A stretch of DNA of 64,000 bases from Paenibacillus sp. HWE-109 (GTDB lineage Bacteria; Bacillota; Bacilli; Paenibacillales; NBRC-103111), in the NCBI RefSeq assembly GCF_022163125.1, contig NZ_CP091881.1, forward strand, positions 3,782,001 through 3,846,000, in the 5' to 3' direction. The translations under genes and the position numbers were made by a program. Under the pieces are notes generated by a model, which made no database searches, was not told where the DNA came from, and saw nothing but the letters and a program-made list of their open reading frames with translations. Of the stretch, positions 16,839 through 24,344 are shown piece by piece (the stretch's first letter is position 1; every line of letters starts with the position of its first letter).

Positions 16839-16843
16839 GTCAA
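16814..16843 (-). promoter_or_regulatory. Sigma-A promoter of the heat-shock operon
   Basis: Minus-strand TTGACA (16838-16843), 18-base spacer, TATTTT (16814-16819). Distance places CIRCE at the transcription start, the usual arrangement. The spacer is the terminator hairpin of the upstream gene, an unusual overlap. Confidence 0.6.
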
Positions 16844-16844
16844 G

Positions 16845-17318
16845 TCAATCCAAACGTTTAAGTACGGCGATTTCGTCGCAGCAATACTGTTTTTTGCAAT
16901 GCATGCAATCTTTCCAAACCTTCTCGGGAAAAATCTCTTTTGGCACTAGGGTAAAGCCGTTTTTTTGGAAGAAGGCGACCTCGTACGTCAGCGCCATCAC
17001 TTTCTTGATCCCTTGGCTTCTGGCCTCTTCGACCAGAAAATTAACAAGCTTGCCGCCAATTCCTTGACCTTTGTACCCTGGAGTCATGCCCAGCGAGCGA
17101 ATCTCGACTAGATCAGGTCCAAGCCTTGTCAAGGAACCGCAGCCTATCAAGAGACCGTCGTATTCAGCGACAACGAAGGTATCGATCTGATCCTCCAGCA
17201 TCTCTCTGGTACGCGGCAGCATGATTCCCTGCTTGGCATAGCCTTGTATAATATCATAAAGCTTCTCAATATCACGGATTGAAGCTTTTCTTACGGATAC
17301 AGTCGTTGATGAATTCAC
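16845..17318 (-). CDS. GNAT acetyltransferase, ArgA-like (short N-acetylglutamate synthase type)
   Basis: 157 aa single GNAT domain. Acetyl-CoA loop: GYKGQGIGGKLV (about 81-92). Three features match short N-acetylglutamate synthase-like proteins: GIMLPRTREMLEDQ near the N-terminus, EIRSLGMTP, and a C-terminal KVWKDCMHCKKQYCCDEIA with clustered Cys. If so it makes N-acetyl-L-glutamate, the first step of arginine synthesis. Two ARG-box-like palindromes in its promoter (17401-17437) support this. It sits alone between hemW and hrcA, a place where B. subtilis has no gene. Other GNAT substrates cannot be excluded. Confidence 0.75.
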   Translation of the reverse strand: MNSSTTVSVRKASIRDIEKLYDIIQGYAKQGIMLPRTREMLEDQIDTFVVAEYDGLLIGCGSLTRLGPDLVEIRSLGMTPGYKGQGIGGKLVNFLVEEARSQGIKKVMALTYEVAFFQKNGFTLVPKEIFPEKVWKDCMHCKKQYCCDEIAVLKRLD

Positions 17319-17400
17319 GGTTATCCCACCAATCGTTACAAAAATGCATAAAACCCACGCTAGCGTCCTCGCGGCTTTACCGCTCTATCGCTTGTGGATT

Positions 17401-17437
17401 CATGTATAAATATACATCAAACCGTATATTTGCACAA
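17401..17437 (-). promoter_or_regulatory. Promoter of the ArgA-like gene with ARG-box-like operators
   Basis: Minus strand TTGTGC (17432-17437), 17 bases, TATATT (17409-17414). Overlapping the -10 is ATGTATAAATATACAT (17402-17417), a near-palindrome of ARG-box form; a second half-like site (accgtatatttgca) overlaps the spacer and -35. This would give ArgR repression by arginine. The box deviates from the Gram-negative consensus, so the assignment is tentative. Confidence 0.45.
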
Positions 17438-17477
17438 GGTTTTTTTGTCCCGTATACAGGAATCGCTTCGCTGCCAG

Positions 17478-18629
17478 CTAGGTTAGGAAGGAAGCGAAAA
17501 CTTCATTGCCAAGTAAGATTCCCTGTTTGGATAGTCGGTAGCCATCCGGCGTTTGCTCCAACAGTTGCTTTTGCAGCCACCCTTTTAAGGTTTCTCCGAA
17601 TTGCGATTCGATGGTAATCCCAAATTGATCCATGAAATCGCTGTTCCTTACGCCTTCCAGCAGGCGTAGACCAACCATCATGAAATCTTCCATCGCTTCC
17701 TGCTGTGTCACCTCAAACTGCTCCATGATCGGCAAGCCTGCCTTCGTAGCGTCAATATAAGGTTGAATCCCCTTCACATTGACATGCCGCTGACGATTCA
17801 TATAGCCGTGCGCGCCAGCGCCAAGTCCGTAATAGGAACGATTGCGCCAATACATCGAATTGTGTCTGCTCTCACGGCCCGGTTTGGCAAAGTTGCTGAT
17901 TTCATATTGCTTGTAACCGGCTGCTTCCAATCGTTTCATGATCAGTTCATACATATCTACTTCTTCATCTTCACTTGGAAGTGGCAGCTGATTTTTGTTG
18001 AACAAGGTATGAAATAAGGTGTTTTCTTCTACTTTCAAACTGTAGATCGAGTAATGCTGTAGATCCAGCGAGAGCGCCTCATCCAATGTAGCCTGCATAA
18101 TGTCTACGGTTTGCTTCGGAAGTCCGAACATCAGATCAATCGACAGATTGTCAAACCCCAACTTTTTGGCATTCTGGATACTGCGATGCACATCGTCTGT
18201 ATTGTGAATGCGTCCGATGGTCGCGAGAATCTCGTTATTAAACGATTGGACACCGAAGCTGACTCGATTGACACCGCCTGCTTTCATAACAGCGAGCTTA
18301 TCTTCATCCGTCGTTCCCGGATTAGCTTCCATCGAGAATTCAACCTCTGCGGGGTCCGCTGGAAAATAAGTTCGGACGATGCGCAGGAACCGCTCCATTT
18401 GATCAGGCAGTAGCACGGTCGGCGTTCCCCCGCCAACGAAAATCGTTTCTACCTTCGCAGGGGGATGCTGGCGCACCGTCAGTTCCATTTCGCGTTCCAG
18501 CGCGTCCAGATACTCCATGACAGGCTGGCCTTTGAGGACGTAGGAGTTGAAATCACAATAATGGCATTTGTTTGTGCAAAAGGGGATATGGATATACACA
18601 GCTGTCGGGGCTGCATAGGTTACTAACAT
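17478..18629 (-). CDS. hemW: Radical SAM heme chaperone HemW
   Basis: Radical-SAM protein related to HemN that binds heme and passes it to haem enzymes; cytoplasmic or membrane-associated. About 383 aa. The cluster motif CTNKCHYCDF (about residues 18-27) has CxxxCxxC followed by F, not the extra Cys of true HemN coproporphyrinogen oxidase, which supports HemW. FVGGGTPTVL and SMEANPGT are SAM-barrel motifs, with an HemN C-terminal domain. The start at 18629 follows AGGA; the longer frame from 18683 would run into the preceding terminator hairpin. Order lepA-hemW matches Bacillus. Confidence 0.93.
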   Translation of the reverse strand: MLVTYAAPTAVYIHIPFCTNKCHYCDFNSYVLKGQPVMEYLDALEREMELTVRQHPPAKVETIFVGGGTPTVLLPDQMERFLRIVRTYFPADPAEVEFSMEANPGTTDEDKLAVMKAGGVNRVSFGVQSFNNEILATIGRIHNTDDVHRSIQNAKKLGFDNLSIDLMFGLPKQTVDIMQATLDEALSLDLQHYSIYSLKVEENTLFHTLFNKNQLPLPSEDEEVDMYELIMKRLEAAGYKQYEISNFAKPGRESRHNSMYWRNRSYYGLGAGAHGYMNRQRHVNVKGIQPYIDATKAGLPIMEQFEVTQQEAMEDFMMVGLRLLEGVRNSDFMDQFGITIESQFGETLKGWLQKQLLEQTPDGYRLSKQGILLGNEVFASFLT

Positions 18630-18651
18630 AAGGGGTATTTCCTTTCTATTG

Positions 18652-18691
18652 AGAAAAAGCCGAAGGGCAGAGTACTCTGCCACCCCAGCTT
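18652..18691 (-). terminator. Terminator-like hairpin between lepA and hemW
   Basis: Minus strand GGCAGAG-TA-CTCTGCC inside outer AGC...GCT pairing, followed by TTTTTC. It follows the lepA stop by about 15 bases and may be partial, since no clear separate promoter for hemW is visible. Confidence 0.6.
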
Positions 18692-18706
18692 CTCATTCAT
18701 TTGCAT

Positions 18707-20521
18707 CTATTCGTCAATTTTGAGAACGGCCATGAAGGCTTCTTGCGGCACTTCCACGCTGCCCACCTGTTTCATCCGTTTTTTACCTTCTTTTTGCTTG
18801 TCGAGCAATTTGCGTTTCCGGGAAATGTCACCGCCGTAACACTTGGCGAGAACGTTTTTGCGCATCGCTTTTACCGTCTCACGAGCCACAATCTTTTGTC
18901 CGATGGCCGCTTGAATCGGCACTTCGAACATTTGCCGCGGAATCAGTTCTTTCAACTTATCGCAAATGATTTTGCCGCGGTGATAGGCTGTATCCCGGTG
19001 AACAATGAAGGAAAGCGCATCGACTTGCTCCGCATTCAGCAGAATGTCCATCTTCACAAGATTGGATCTCTTGTAACCGGAAACTTCGTAATCAAACGAA
19101 GCATATCCTTTGGTTCTTGATTTCAGCATATCAAAGAAATCATAAACGATTTCGGATAACGGAATTTCATACGTCAAAGTTACCCGGTTCGTATCCAGAT
19201 ATTCCATGTTCAAATACTCGCCGCGTTTCCCCTGACAAAGTTCCATAATCGTTCCTACATAATCATTGGGAACAATAACCGAAGCTTTCACATAAGGCTC
19301 TTCCACAAAATCGATACGCTGCGGATCCGGATAATTCGATGGGTTGTCAATTTCCATCGTATCACCATTCGTCAACGTAATGCGATAGATAACGCTTGGT
19401 GCCGTCGTAATCAACGGAATGTTGAACTCACGCTCAATACGTTCCTGAATAATTTCCATATGCAGAAGTCCTAAGAATCCGCAGCGGAAACCAAAGCCTA
19501 GAGCTGTCGATGTTTCCGGTTCAAAACGAAGGGATGCATCGTTAAGTTCCAGCTTCTGCAAAGCTTCGCGCAGATCGTTGTAATCCGTCGTTTCGATCGG
19601 ATACAGTCCGCAGAACACCATCGGGTTAATCCGGCGATATCCAGGCAGCGCTTCAGGCGCCGGGCGATTCGCCTCGGTCACTGTATCCCCAACCCGCGTA
19701 TCTCCGACATTTTTGATGCCCGCTACTACGAAACCTACATCTCCAACCTCAAGTGAAGGAACGGAAGACATTCTCGGCATGAAAGCGCCGACTTCAATAA
19801 CTTCAAAAACTTTATTGGTCGCCATCATTTTAATCTTGGAGCCCGCTTTGATCGATCCATCCATGACACGCACATACACGATTACACCTTTGTAGCTGTC
19901 ATAATGGGAGTCGAAAATTAGGGCTTGCAGCGGATTGTCCGGATTGCCTTGTGGCGCCGGCACTTTTTGACAGATTTGCTCGATGATTTCTTTGATCCCG
20001 ATCCCGGCCTTGGCGGAAGCATGAACCGCTTCGCTTGCATCCAGTCCGATCACGTCCTCGATTTCCTGCTTCACCTTATCCGGATCAGCGCTCGGCAAAT
20101 CAATTTTATTAATAACAGGTAAAATTTCCAAGTTATTTTCTAGCGCCAAGTACACGTTAGCCAATGTTTGCGCTTCAATGCCTTGAGCCGCGTCCACGAC
20201 CAGCAATGCGCCTTCACATGCCGCAAGGCTTCGAGAAACCTCGTATGTAAAGTCGACATGCCCCGGTGTATCGATCAAATTGAGGATATAATCGATGCCA
20301 TCGTCTGCGCGGTAAGCTAGCCGAACCGCCTGCAGCTTAATCGTAATCCCGCGTTCCCGCTCCAAATCCATCTGGTCAAGCACCTGCTCCTGCATCTCAC
20401 GAGAAGAGAGTGCGCCTGTATATTCCAAGATGCGGTCGGCAAGTGTAGATTTGCCGTGATCAATATGGGCGATAATTGAAAAGTTGCGAATTCGTTGTTG
20501 TCTTGCTCGAATGTCTGTCAT
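18707..20521 (-). CDS. lepA: Elongation factor 4 (LepA)
   Basis: Ribosome-associated translational GTPase that acts in back-translocation or 30S biogenesis. 604 aa, standard size. G1 AHIDHGKSTLADR (19-31), G3 DTPGHVDF, G4 NKIDLPSAD and an EF-G-like domain order without domain IV, ending with the LepA-specific C-terminal domain (KCYGGDISRKRKLLDKQKEG). It follows the yqxA-like gene and precedes hemW, as in B. subtilis. Confidence 0.97.
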   Translation of the reverse strand: MTDIRARQQRIRNFSIIAHIDHGKSTLADRILEYTGALSSREMQEQVLDQMDLERERGITIKLQAVRLAYRADDGIDYILNLIDTPGHVDFTYEVSRSLAACEGALLVVDAAQGIEAQTLANVYLALENNLEILPVINKIDLPSADPDKVKQEIEDVIGLDASEAVHASAKAGIGIKEIIEQICQKVPAPQGNPDNPLQALIFDSHYDSYKGVIVYVRVMDGSIKAGSKIKMMATNKVFEVIEVGAFMPRMSSVPSLEVGDVGFVVAGIKNVGDTRVGDTVTEANRPAPEALPGYRRINPMVFCGLYPIETTDYNDLREALQKLELNDASLRFEPETSTALGFGFRCGFLGLLHMEIIQERIEREFNIPLITTAPSVIYRITLTNGDTMEIDNPSNYPDPQRIDFVEEPYVKASVIVPNDYVGTIMELCQGKRGEYLNMEYLDTNRVTLTYEIPLSEIVYDFFDMLKSRTKGYASFDYEVSGYKRSNLVKMDILLNAEQVDALSFIVHRDTAYHRGKIICDKLKELIPRQMFEVPIQAAIGQKIVARETVKAMRKNVLAKCYGGDISRKRKLLDKQKEGKKRMKQVGSVEVPQEAFMAVLKIDE

Positions 20522-20596
20522 GCTAAAGTACTAACCCCCACTACATGCAAATAATTTTCATTATAGCAGTTGTGTGAAGTTGCAGCAATGTACGTT

Positions 20597-20995
20597 CTAT
20601 CCTTTACCCAGTAAAGCATCAAATAGGGATACAAATAAGCGGATGCCATGATGTGACGCAATCTGCAAAAGATCACCCAATTTATTGCCGACATGATTCA
20701 AAGAATTATCGTGATCCGCGACAGGCACCGATTTGGTCGTAGGCACTGGTGCCGCGACAGATTGCCCTTTCGTCGGTTGCTCTCCCTTGGTTTTGGCGGT
20801 TGGTGCTGGCGATGTCTTCAAGTCTGCCGCTTTGCCCGGAGATGGGCTCGAAACCACTTGTCCAGCTTTGGATGAAGGCTGCGGACCTTGAATGCGATCC
20901 ATACCGCTGGATGCCAAACTGACGCCGAACAAGATACAGAACAACAGCAATAGTCCGAACAGTCCCATTTTGAGATAAAATCGCCTCACCCTCAT
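20597..20995 (-). CDS. YqxA-like single-pass membrane protein (DUF3679 type)
   Basis: About 132 aa. An N-terminal membrane anchor (LFGLLLLFCILFGVSLASSG) is followed by a Pro/Ala/Ser/Lys-rich linker of some 60 residues and a short C-terminal segment (VGNKLGDLLQIASHHGIRLF). Position between spoIIP and lepA is that of yqxA in Bacillus; similarity is limited to the anchor and the LASSGMDRIQG stretch. AGGAGG eight bases before the ATG at 20995 sets the start. Function unknown; sporulation expression is likely by co-transcription with spoIIP. Confidence 0.65.
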   Translation of the reverse strand: MRVRRFYLKMGLFGLLLLFCILFGVSLASSGMDRIQGPQPSSKAGQVVSSPSPGKAADLKTSPAPTAKTKGEQPTKGQSVAAPVPTTKSVPVADHDNSLNHVGNKLGDLLQIASHHGIRLFVSLFDALLGKG

Positions 20996-21025
20996 CAGAC
21001 CAACCTCCTCCAAATTTCCAAAAAA

Positions 21026-22258
21026 TTAAGACTGTTTGGGCGTTGTTATCGGTGCATCCACTTTTTTGGCGTTCAAAATCACTTCAGATATCGCTTCCGC
21101 TAACCAATCCGTCGTTCTGTAGCACTCCTCGAGCGTATTGTAAGGACCGCCTACTTCAATCAAGATCGAATTCTCCGAAAAGTTTTGATTATATAACCCG
21201 TTATTCCCTTCTGTTGCTTCCTTCGCATGAATCCCTTTGGAGATACCGGGATGCTTCGCTTCCAAGACTTGATGAATTTTGCTTGCGAATTCCTCATTCT
21301 TTTTCCAGTTTGGATTTTTGCCGCCAATGATGAAGTACACCTGCGCATAATCCTTGCCGTCTATCGTCGTTGTCGTTTTGTTGCGGACGGCTGAATCCCG
21401 GTGAATATCAAAGAAATATTGCAGATCCGGGTGAGCAACAGAAGCTTCTTGCAGCGTCTTTAAGGAATACTTGTACGAGTAAGGATAGTCGAAATTTTTC
21501 ACCGTGCTCGGATATACCGTTTGAGAATGAACAGCTCCGATGCCATCCTTCTCTAGATTTTGCGCTAGGCGTTGACCTACAGAAATAATATTCACTTTAT
21601 CACTGTATGCTTTATCAGGATTCGTGACGCCTTTGAGCTCGGGCAAAAAGGATTCATTACTATGTGTCTGATAAATGAAGGCTACATTGTCACCAGCTGA
21701 TTTCGGCGGCTGCCCCAGCGGATTCGCCACTGGCGAAGGGCTTGCTGACGCTGATGGTTGAGGTGTCGGCGCCGTATGGCCGTTGATTGCCTCCGCCTCC
21801 AAATCCTGCGTAATTGGCGTATAATCAATCGGATCGCTGGAATTGGTTTCGCTCCCTCTCACCAATACGGTCGATTTCGTCGCGTCCATGCCCGGCACTT
21901 CACTCGCGACTAAACTTCTCGGATCGTTGGGATTGATGTCCGTCATGAACTGAAAAGCAAAATGAAAAACATTGTGCTGGGAAAAGGTGAATTTCTTCTG
22001 TTCTTTATTTAGATGAGGCACTTCCATGCCCAGCATATCGATGAAAAATTGATTCGTGACCGAAGCAGCAAGACTTTTCATAGAGGAAACAGGCGAGGTC
22101 GTCATAAATCTATTTTGCAGGACCCCTCCTAGACCGATAAGCACAAAAATGGCGAGGGTGGCTGAACTTAATATGAAAAAGGTTTTTCCGACGGAACTTG
22201 CGCTCTGAAACGTTTTTCGAACATGGCTGAGATTCAATGTAGCTGATGTCCATTTCAT
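21026..22258 (-). CDS. spoIIP: Stage II sporulation protein P
   Basis: Septal and engulfment peptidoglycan amidase/endopeptidase acting with SpoIID and SpoIIM. 410 aa: N-terminal membrane helix (ILSSATLAIFVLIGLGG, about 28-45), a disordered Pro/Ser linker, and the SpoIIP catalytic domain with FIYQTHSNESFLPE (zinc His/Glu), FDIHRDSA (second His) and ILIEVGGPYNT near the end. It belongs to the gpr-spoIIP-yqxA-lepA block, but gpr is displaced by a TIR-gene insertion and a gap of 300 bp. Confidence 0.95.
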   Translation of the reverse strand: MKWTSATLNLSHVRKTFQSASSVGKTFFILSSATLAIFVLIGLGGVLQNRFMTTSPVSSMKSLAASVTNQFFIDMLGMEVPHLNKEQKKFTFSQHNVFHFAFQFMTDINPNDPRSLVASEVPGMDATKSTVLVRGSETNSSDPIDYTPITQDLEAEAINGHTAPTPQPSASASPSPVANPLGQPPKSAGDNVAFIYQTHSNESFLPELKGVTNPDKAYSDKVNIISVGQRLAQNLEKDGIGAVHSQTVYPSTVKNFDYPYSYKYSLKTLQEASVAHPDLQYFFDIHRDSAVRNKTTTTIDGKDYAQVYFIIGGKNPNWKKNEEFASKIHQVLEAKHPGISKGIHAKEATEGNNGLYNQNFSENSILIEVGGPYNTLEECYRTTDWLAEAISEVILNAKKVDAPITTPKQS

Positions 22259-22557
22259 AGTTTGATTCCTCCTAATCTATCTTACTTTAATCTATGAATC
22301 GGGCCTCTTCGATAGAACCCAAAACACTAGAAAATTTCTAATAGAGATAGGAGAAATTCAGCTTCTTCAAAGCGAGAAATCCTGATAAGGGAACACCAGG
22401 GCGCTAATTGGGCAAATAGCAGGGATACTACCCGCTGTAATGACACTTTTTGCTAGAATAGAGGCCTGGCGTTTCCCATACCTCTGAGCAAGACAGCTTG
22501 GGTAGCTACTCGTTCACTCCAAAACATAAAATTTTGTACCTGGGGAATACGGTTGCG
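22259..22557. other. Intergenic stretch upstream of spoIIP
   Basis: No reading frame with a ribosome site on either strand beyond the spoIIP site (AGGAGG at about 22268). It should hold the spoIIP promoter, but I could not identify a convincing sigma-E or sigma-G box. The middle part (22330-22520) looks like degenerate dispersed-repeat DNA, in style similar to 9960-10290, though without clear inverted ends. Confidence 0.3.
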
Positions 22558-22601
22558 CACAAAAAAGGCCGCCCTTCAGGTTAATAACCTGTGGACGACC
22601 T
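22558..22601 (-). terminator. Terminator of the TIR operon
   Basis: Minus strand AGGTCGTCC-ACAGGTTATTAACCTG-AAGGGCGGCCT followed by TTTTT: inner arms CAGGTT/AACCTG pair perfectly. It lies just after the 51-aa frame and about 160 bases after the second TIR gene, suggesting that the small frame is inside the transcript. Confidence 0.85.
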
Positions 22602-22621
22602 AATCTTGTTCGAGCCTATGA

Positions 22622-22777
22622 TTACGCGAGAGATTCAAAATCGAAGGAGCCTTTGGCTACGATCGTTACCCCGCTTGTTTTGTTTAATACGGTTGGTCCT
22701 GTGTATAGTTTCAGCAGTGACTTGTCACTGGTTTGATGTTCTTTCTTGGGGGTTAATCGGTTACGAACTTTCTTCAT
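22622..22777 (-). CDS. Possible 51-aa basic small protein at the end of the TIR operon
   Basis: Frame MKKVRNRLTPKKEHQ...GSFDFESLA, starting inside the last codons of the pseudo-TIR gene (17-bp overlap, other frame) and ending 21 bases before the operon terminator. The N-terminal half is strongly basic and there is no membrane segment. The ribosome site is poor (a GGAAGGA lies some 15 bases upstream), so translation would rely on coupling. No family recognised. Confidence 0.4.
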   Translation of the reverse strand: MKKVRNRLTPKKEHQTSDKSLLKLYTGPTVLNKTSGVTIVAKGSFDFESLA

Positions 22778-23738
22778 GTGCTTCAGCATAAAGCATCCTT
22801 CCTTTCACAATGGATTTAAGTGAAGACACGAGCTTCGCATTTTTTTCCGATAGTTCCATCATCACCTGATGATGATTGCGCGGCGGAATATCCGTTCTCG
22901 TCTTGAAATGGATGGAGGAAACAATCGTTGGATGCAGCTTCACGCAGTAGATATATTCAAACTCCCCATCCTCTTTGTCTTTGGCACGGCCTAAGATGAT
23001 GTTCGTATCTTGGCTGCGGTAACATTCGGCTAGGTAACTGTTGGCGTCGTTCACGTGGAAACTGTGATTATTGCTTACCTGACCGGCTCGACCGAACTGC
23101 TGTAAGGTCACTCCGTCATCCCGAAGTTCAAAGAGCGTTGCTGCAGTCACTTCTTGAAGCTCGATTATACCACAATTGGTATCAAATGTCTTATGGAATT
23201 TATCCAACACACGGTCATAATCTACACTGGATACACTAAGCGAATCCAAAGCATCAAACAAAAAACTGCGGATCGCCTCATTTTTTCTCATATCAGACGC
23301 TTTGAAGCGTTTCTTCTGCTGACTCATGCTAAGTTTAATCGGATACAGATGAGGCCCTGCCAGTTCGGCAAGCGGCGCTGCGTCCTGACCGTCATCCACG
23401 AGCAAAGGCGTGAACCCTTCCAAGTAGTCAGGCAGTTGACTACCTTGTGATTGGAGAATGAACGTCCGGCTATGACCCAATTCACCGATGCACAGACCGA
23501 TCAATACGAGTATATTCGCATAGTTCGGAGGATCATGACGATCTGTGTTCGTTACAACCAACAGGGCGAAATCACACTCTTCAATATGTCTCTTAAGCAT
23601 CTTTAATTTTTGCTGGGAAGCCGTCAATACCCCCTGATTAATCAGTGTGACTTCCGAGACTGCTGTCAGTTGCGATTGAAAGAATTCCCCCCAAAGTGTG
23701 CCCGCTTGGGAGCAGCCAATGAACAATTTAGGTTTCAT
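22761..23738 (-). CDS. Catalytically dead TIR-like (CAP12/PycTIR type) domain fused to a GAF-like domain
   Basis: 325 aa. Residues 1-130 align by eye with the neighbouring TIR protein: KLFIGCSQAG versus KLFIGSSAES, CDFALLVV versus SDFAVFVF, and ILVLIGLCIGELGHSRTFIL versus VILELGLFIGQIGLERTYFL. The glutamate expected for NAD+ hydrolysis is Leu79 here, so NADase activity is unlikely. Residues about 150-320 form a second alpha/beta domain (DRVLDKFHKTF, GIIELQEVTAATLFEL, EYIYCVKLHPTIVSSIHFKT) that resembles a GAF-type sensor. Its ATG overlaps the TIR stop (ATGA). Plausible role: regulator, sensor or scaffold for the partner TIR (inference). Confidence 0.6.
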   Translation of the reverse strand: MKPKLFIGCSQAGTLWGEFFQSQLTAVSEVTLINQGVLTASQQKLKMLKRHIEECDFALLVVTNTDRHDPPNYANILVLIGLCIGELGHSRTFILQSQGSQLPDYLEGFTPLLVDDGQDAAPLAELAGPHLYPIKLSMSQQKKRFKASDMRKNEAIRSFLFDALDSLSVSSVDYDRVLDKFHKTFDTNCGIIELQEVTAATLFELRDDGVTLQQFGRAGQVSNNHSFHVNDANSYLAECYRSQDTNIILGRAKDKEDGEFEYIYCVKLHPTIVSSIHFKTRTDIPPRNHHQVMMELSEKNAKLVSSLKSIVKGRMLYAEAHEESS

Positions 23739-24208
23739 TTTGCCCTCAATCCTAACTCCCCCAACATTTGCTTCACTGTGTAGGATGCTGGACCAAGACC
23801 AGCCATTAACCCAGAGGGGTGGTTCGCATGATAAGTAAGCGGTGTCAATCCGATCAAATCTGTAGCAATATGCAGTTCCTCTTTTTCGGGAATGAGAAAA
23901 TAGGTTCTTTCCAAACCAATTTGACCAATAAATAAACCGAGCTCAAGGATGACGTTGTCCCGCACCGAACTGACCAGTGAATCTCGCAATAAGGTCAAAT
24001 CGTTCGGTTGAAAAACAAACACGGCGAAATCGCTGGCTTTCGCTTGCTTAATTAGCGGAGCGAGTGTGGTATGTGAAGGCGGAAAAAGGAGCTGACTCCA
24101 AATCGTAACATCGAATGTAAAATGTAAATTAGACTGCAAGGCCTCTGCCACTTCAATACTTTCCGCAGATGACCCGATAAATAGCTTCGCTCGCTGCGCA
24201 CTGCTCAA
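23735..24208 (-). CDS. Stand-alone TIR domain protein, CAP12/PycTIR (predicted nucleotide-binding) family
   Basis: About 157 aa, one domain. Features of the bacterial CAP12/PycTIR TIR family: KLFIGSSAESIEVAEALQ (8-25), TIWSQLLF, SDFAVFVFQPNDL, and VRDNVILELGLFIGQIGLER with Glu89 in the position of the NADase catalytic Glu; IATDLIGLTPLTY follows. Family members cleave NAD+ in anti-phage systems, usually fused to STING or CRP-like sensors; this one carries no sensor. The start is TTG at 24208 with AGGA ten bases upstream; the GTG at 24217 overlaps that site. First gene of a two- or three-gene operon between gpr and spoIIP. Confidence 0.75.
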   Translation of the reverse strand: MSSAQRAKLFIGSSAESIEVAEALQSNLHFTFDVTIWSQLLFPPSHTTLAPLIKQAKASDFAVFVFQPNDLTLLRDSLVSSVRDNVILELGLFIGQIGLERTYFLIPEKEELHIATDLIGLTPLTYHANHPSGLMAGLGPASYTVKQMLGELGLRAK

Positions 24209-24291
24209 TAGAATCACTTCCTAACATAGAGATCATCGTCAGTTATTTCGACGCAGACCTCCTATCTCCTTCCATATTTTCTGAAATTGGA

Positions 24292-24335
24292 CAAAAAGAA
24301 AGAACGGCATCCACCACAACCGTGGACACCGTTCT
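24292..24335 (-). terminator. Terminator of gpr
   Basis: Minus strand AGAACGG-TG-TCCAC...GTGGA-T-GCCGTTCT, then TTCTTTTT. It closes the gpr unit ten bases after the stop, so the TIR genes need their own promoter between about 24209 and 24290. Confidence 0.85.
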
Positions 24336-24344
24336 CCGTCATTT

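Noticed and set aside
22558..24290. CBASS, Pycsar or Thoeris system
   Set aside because: No CD-NTase, cyclase, STING, SIR2/SLOG or SMODS-type gene is near; only the TIR family is shared.
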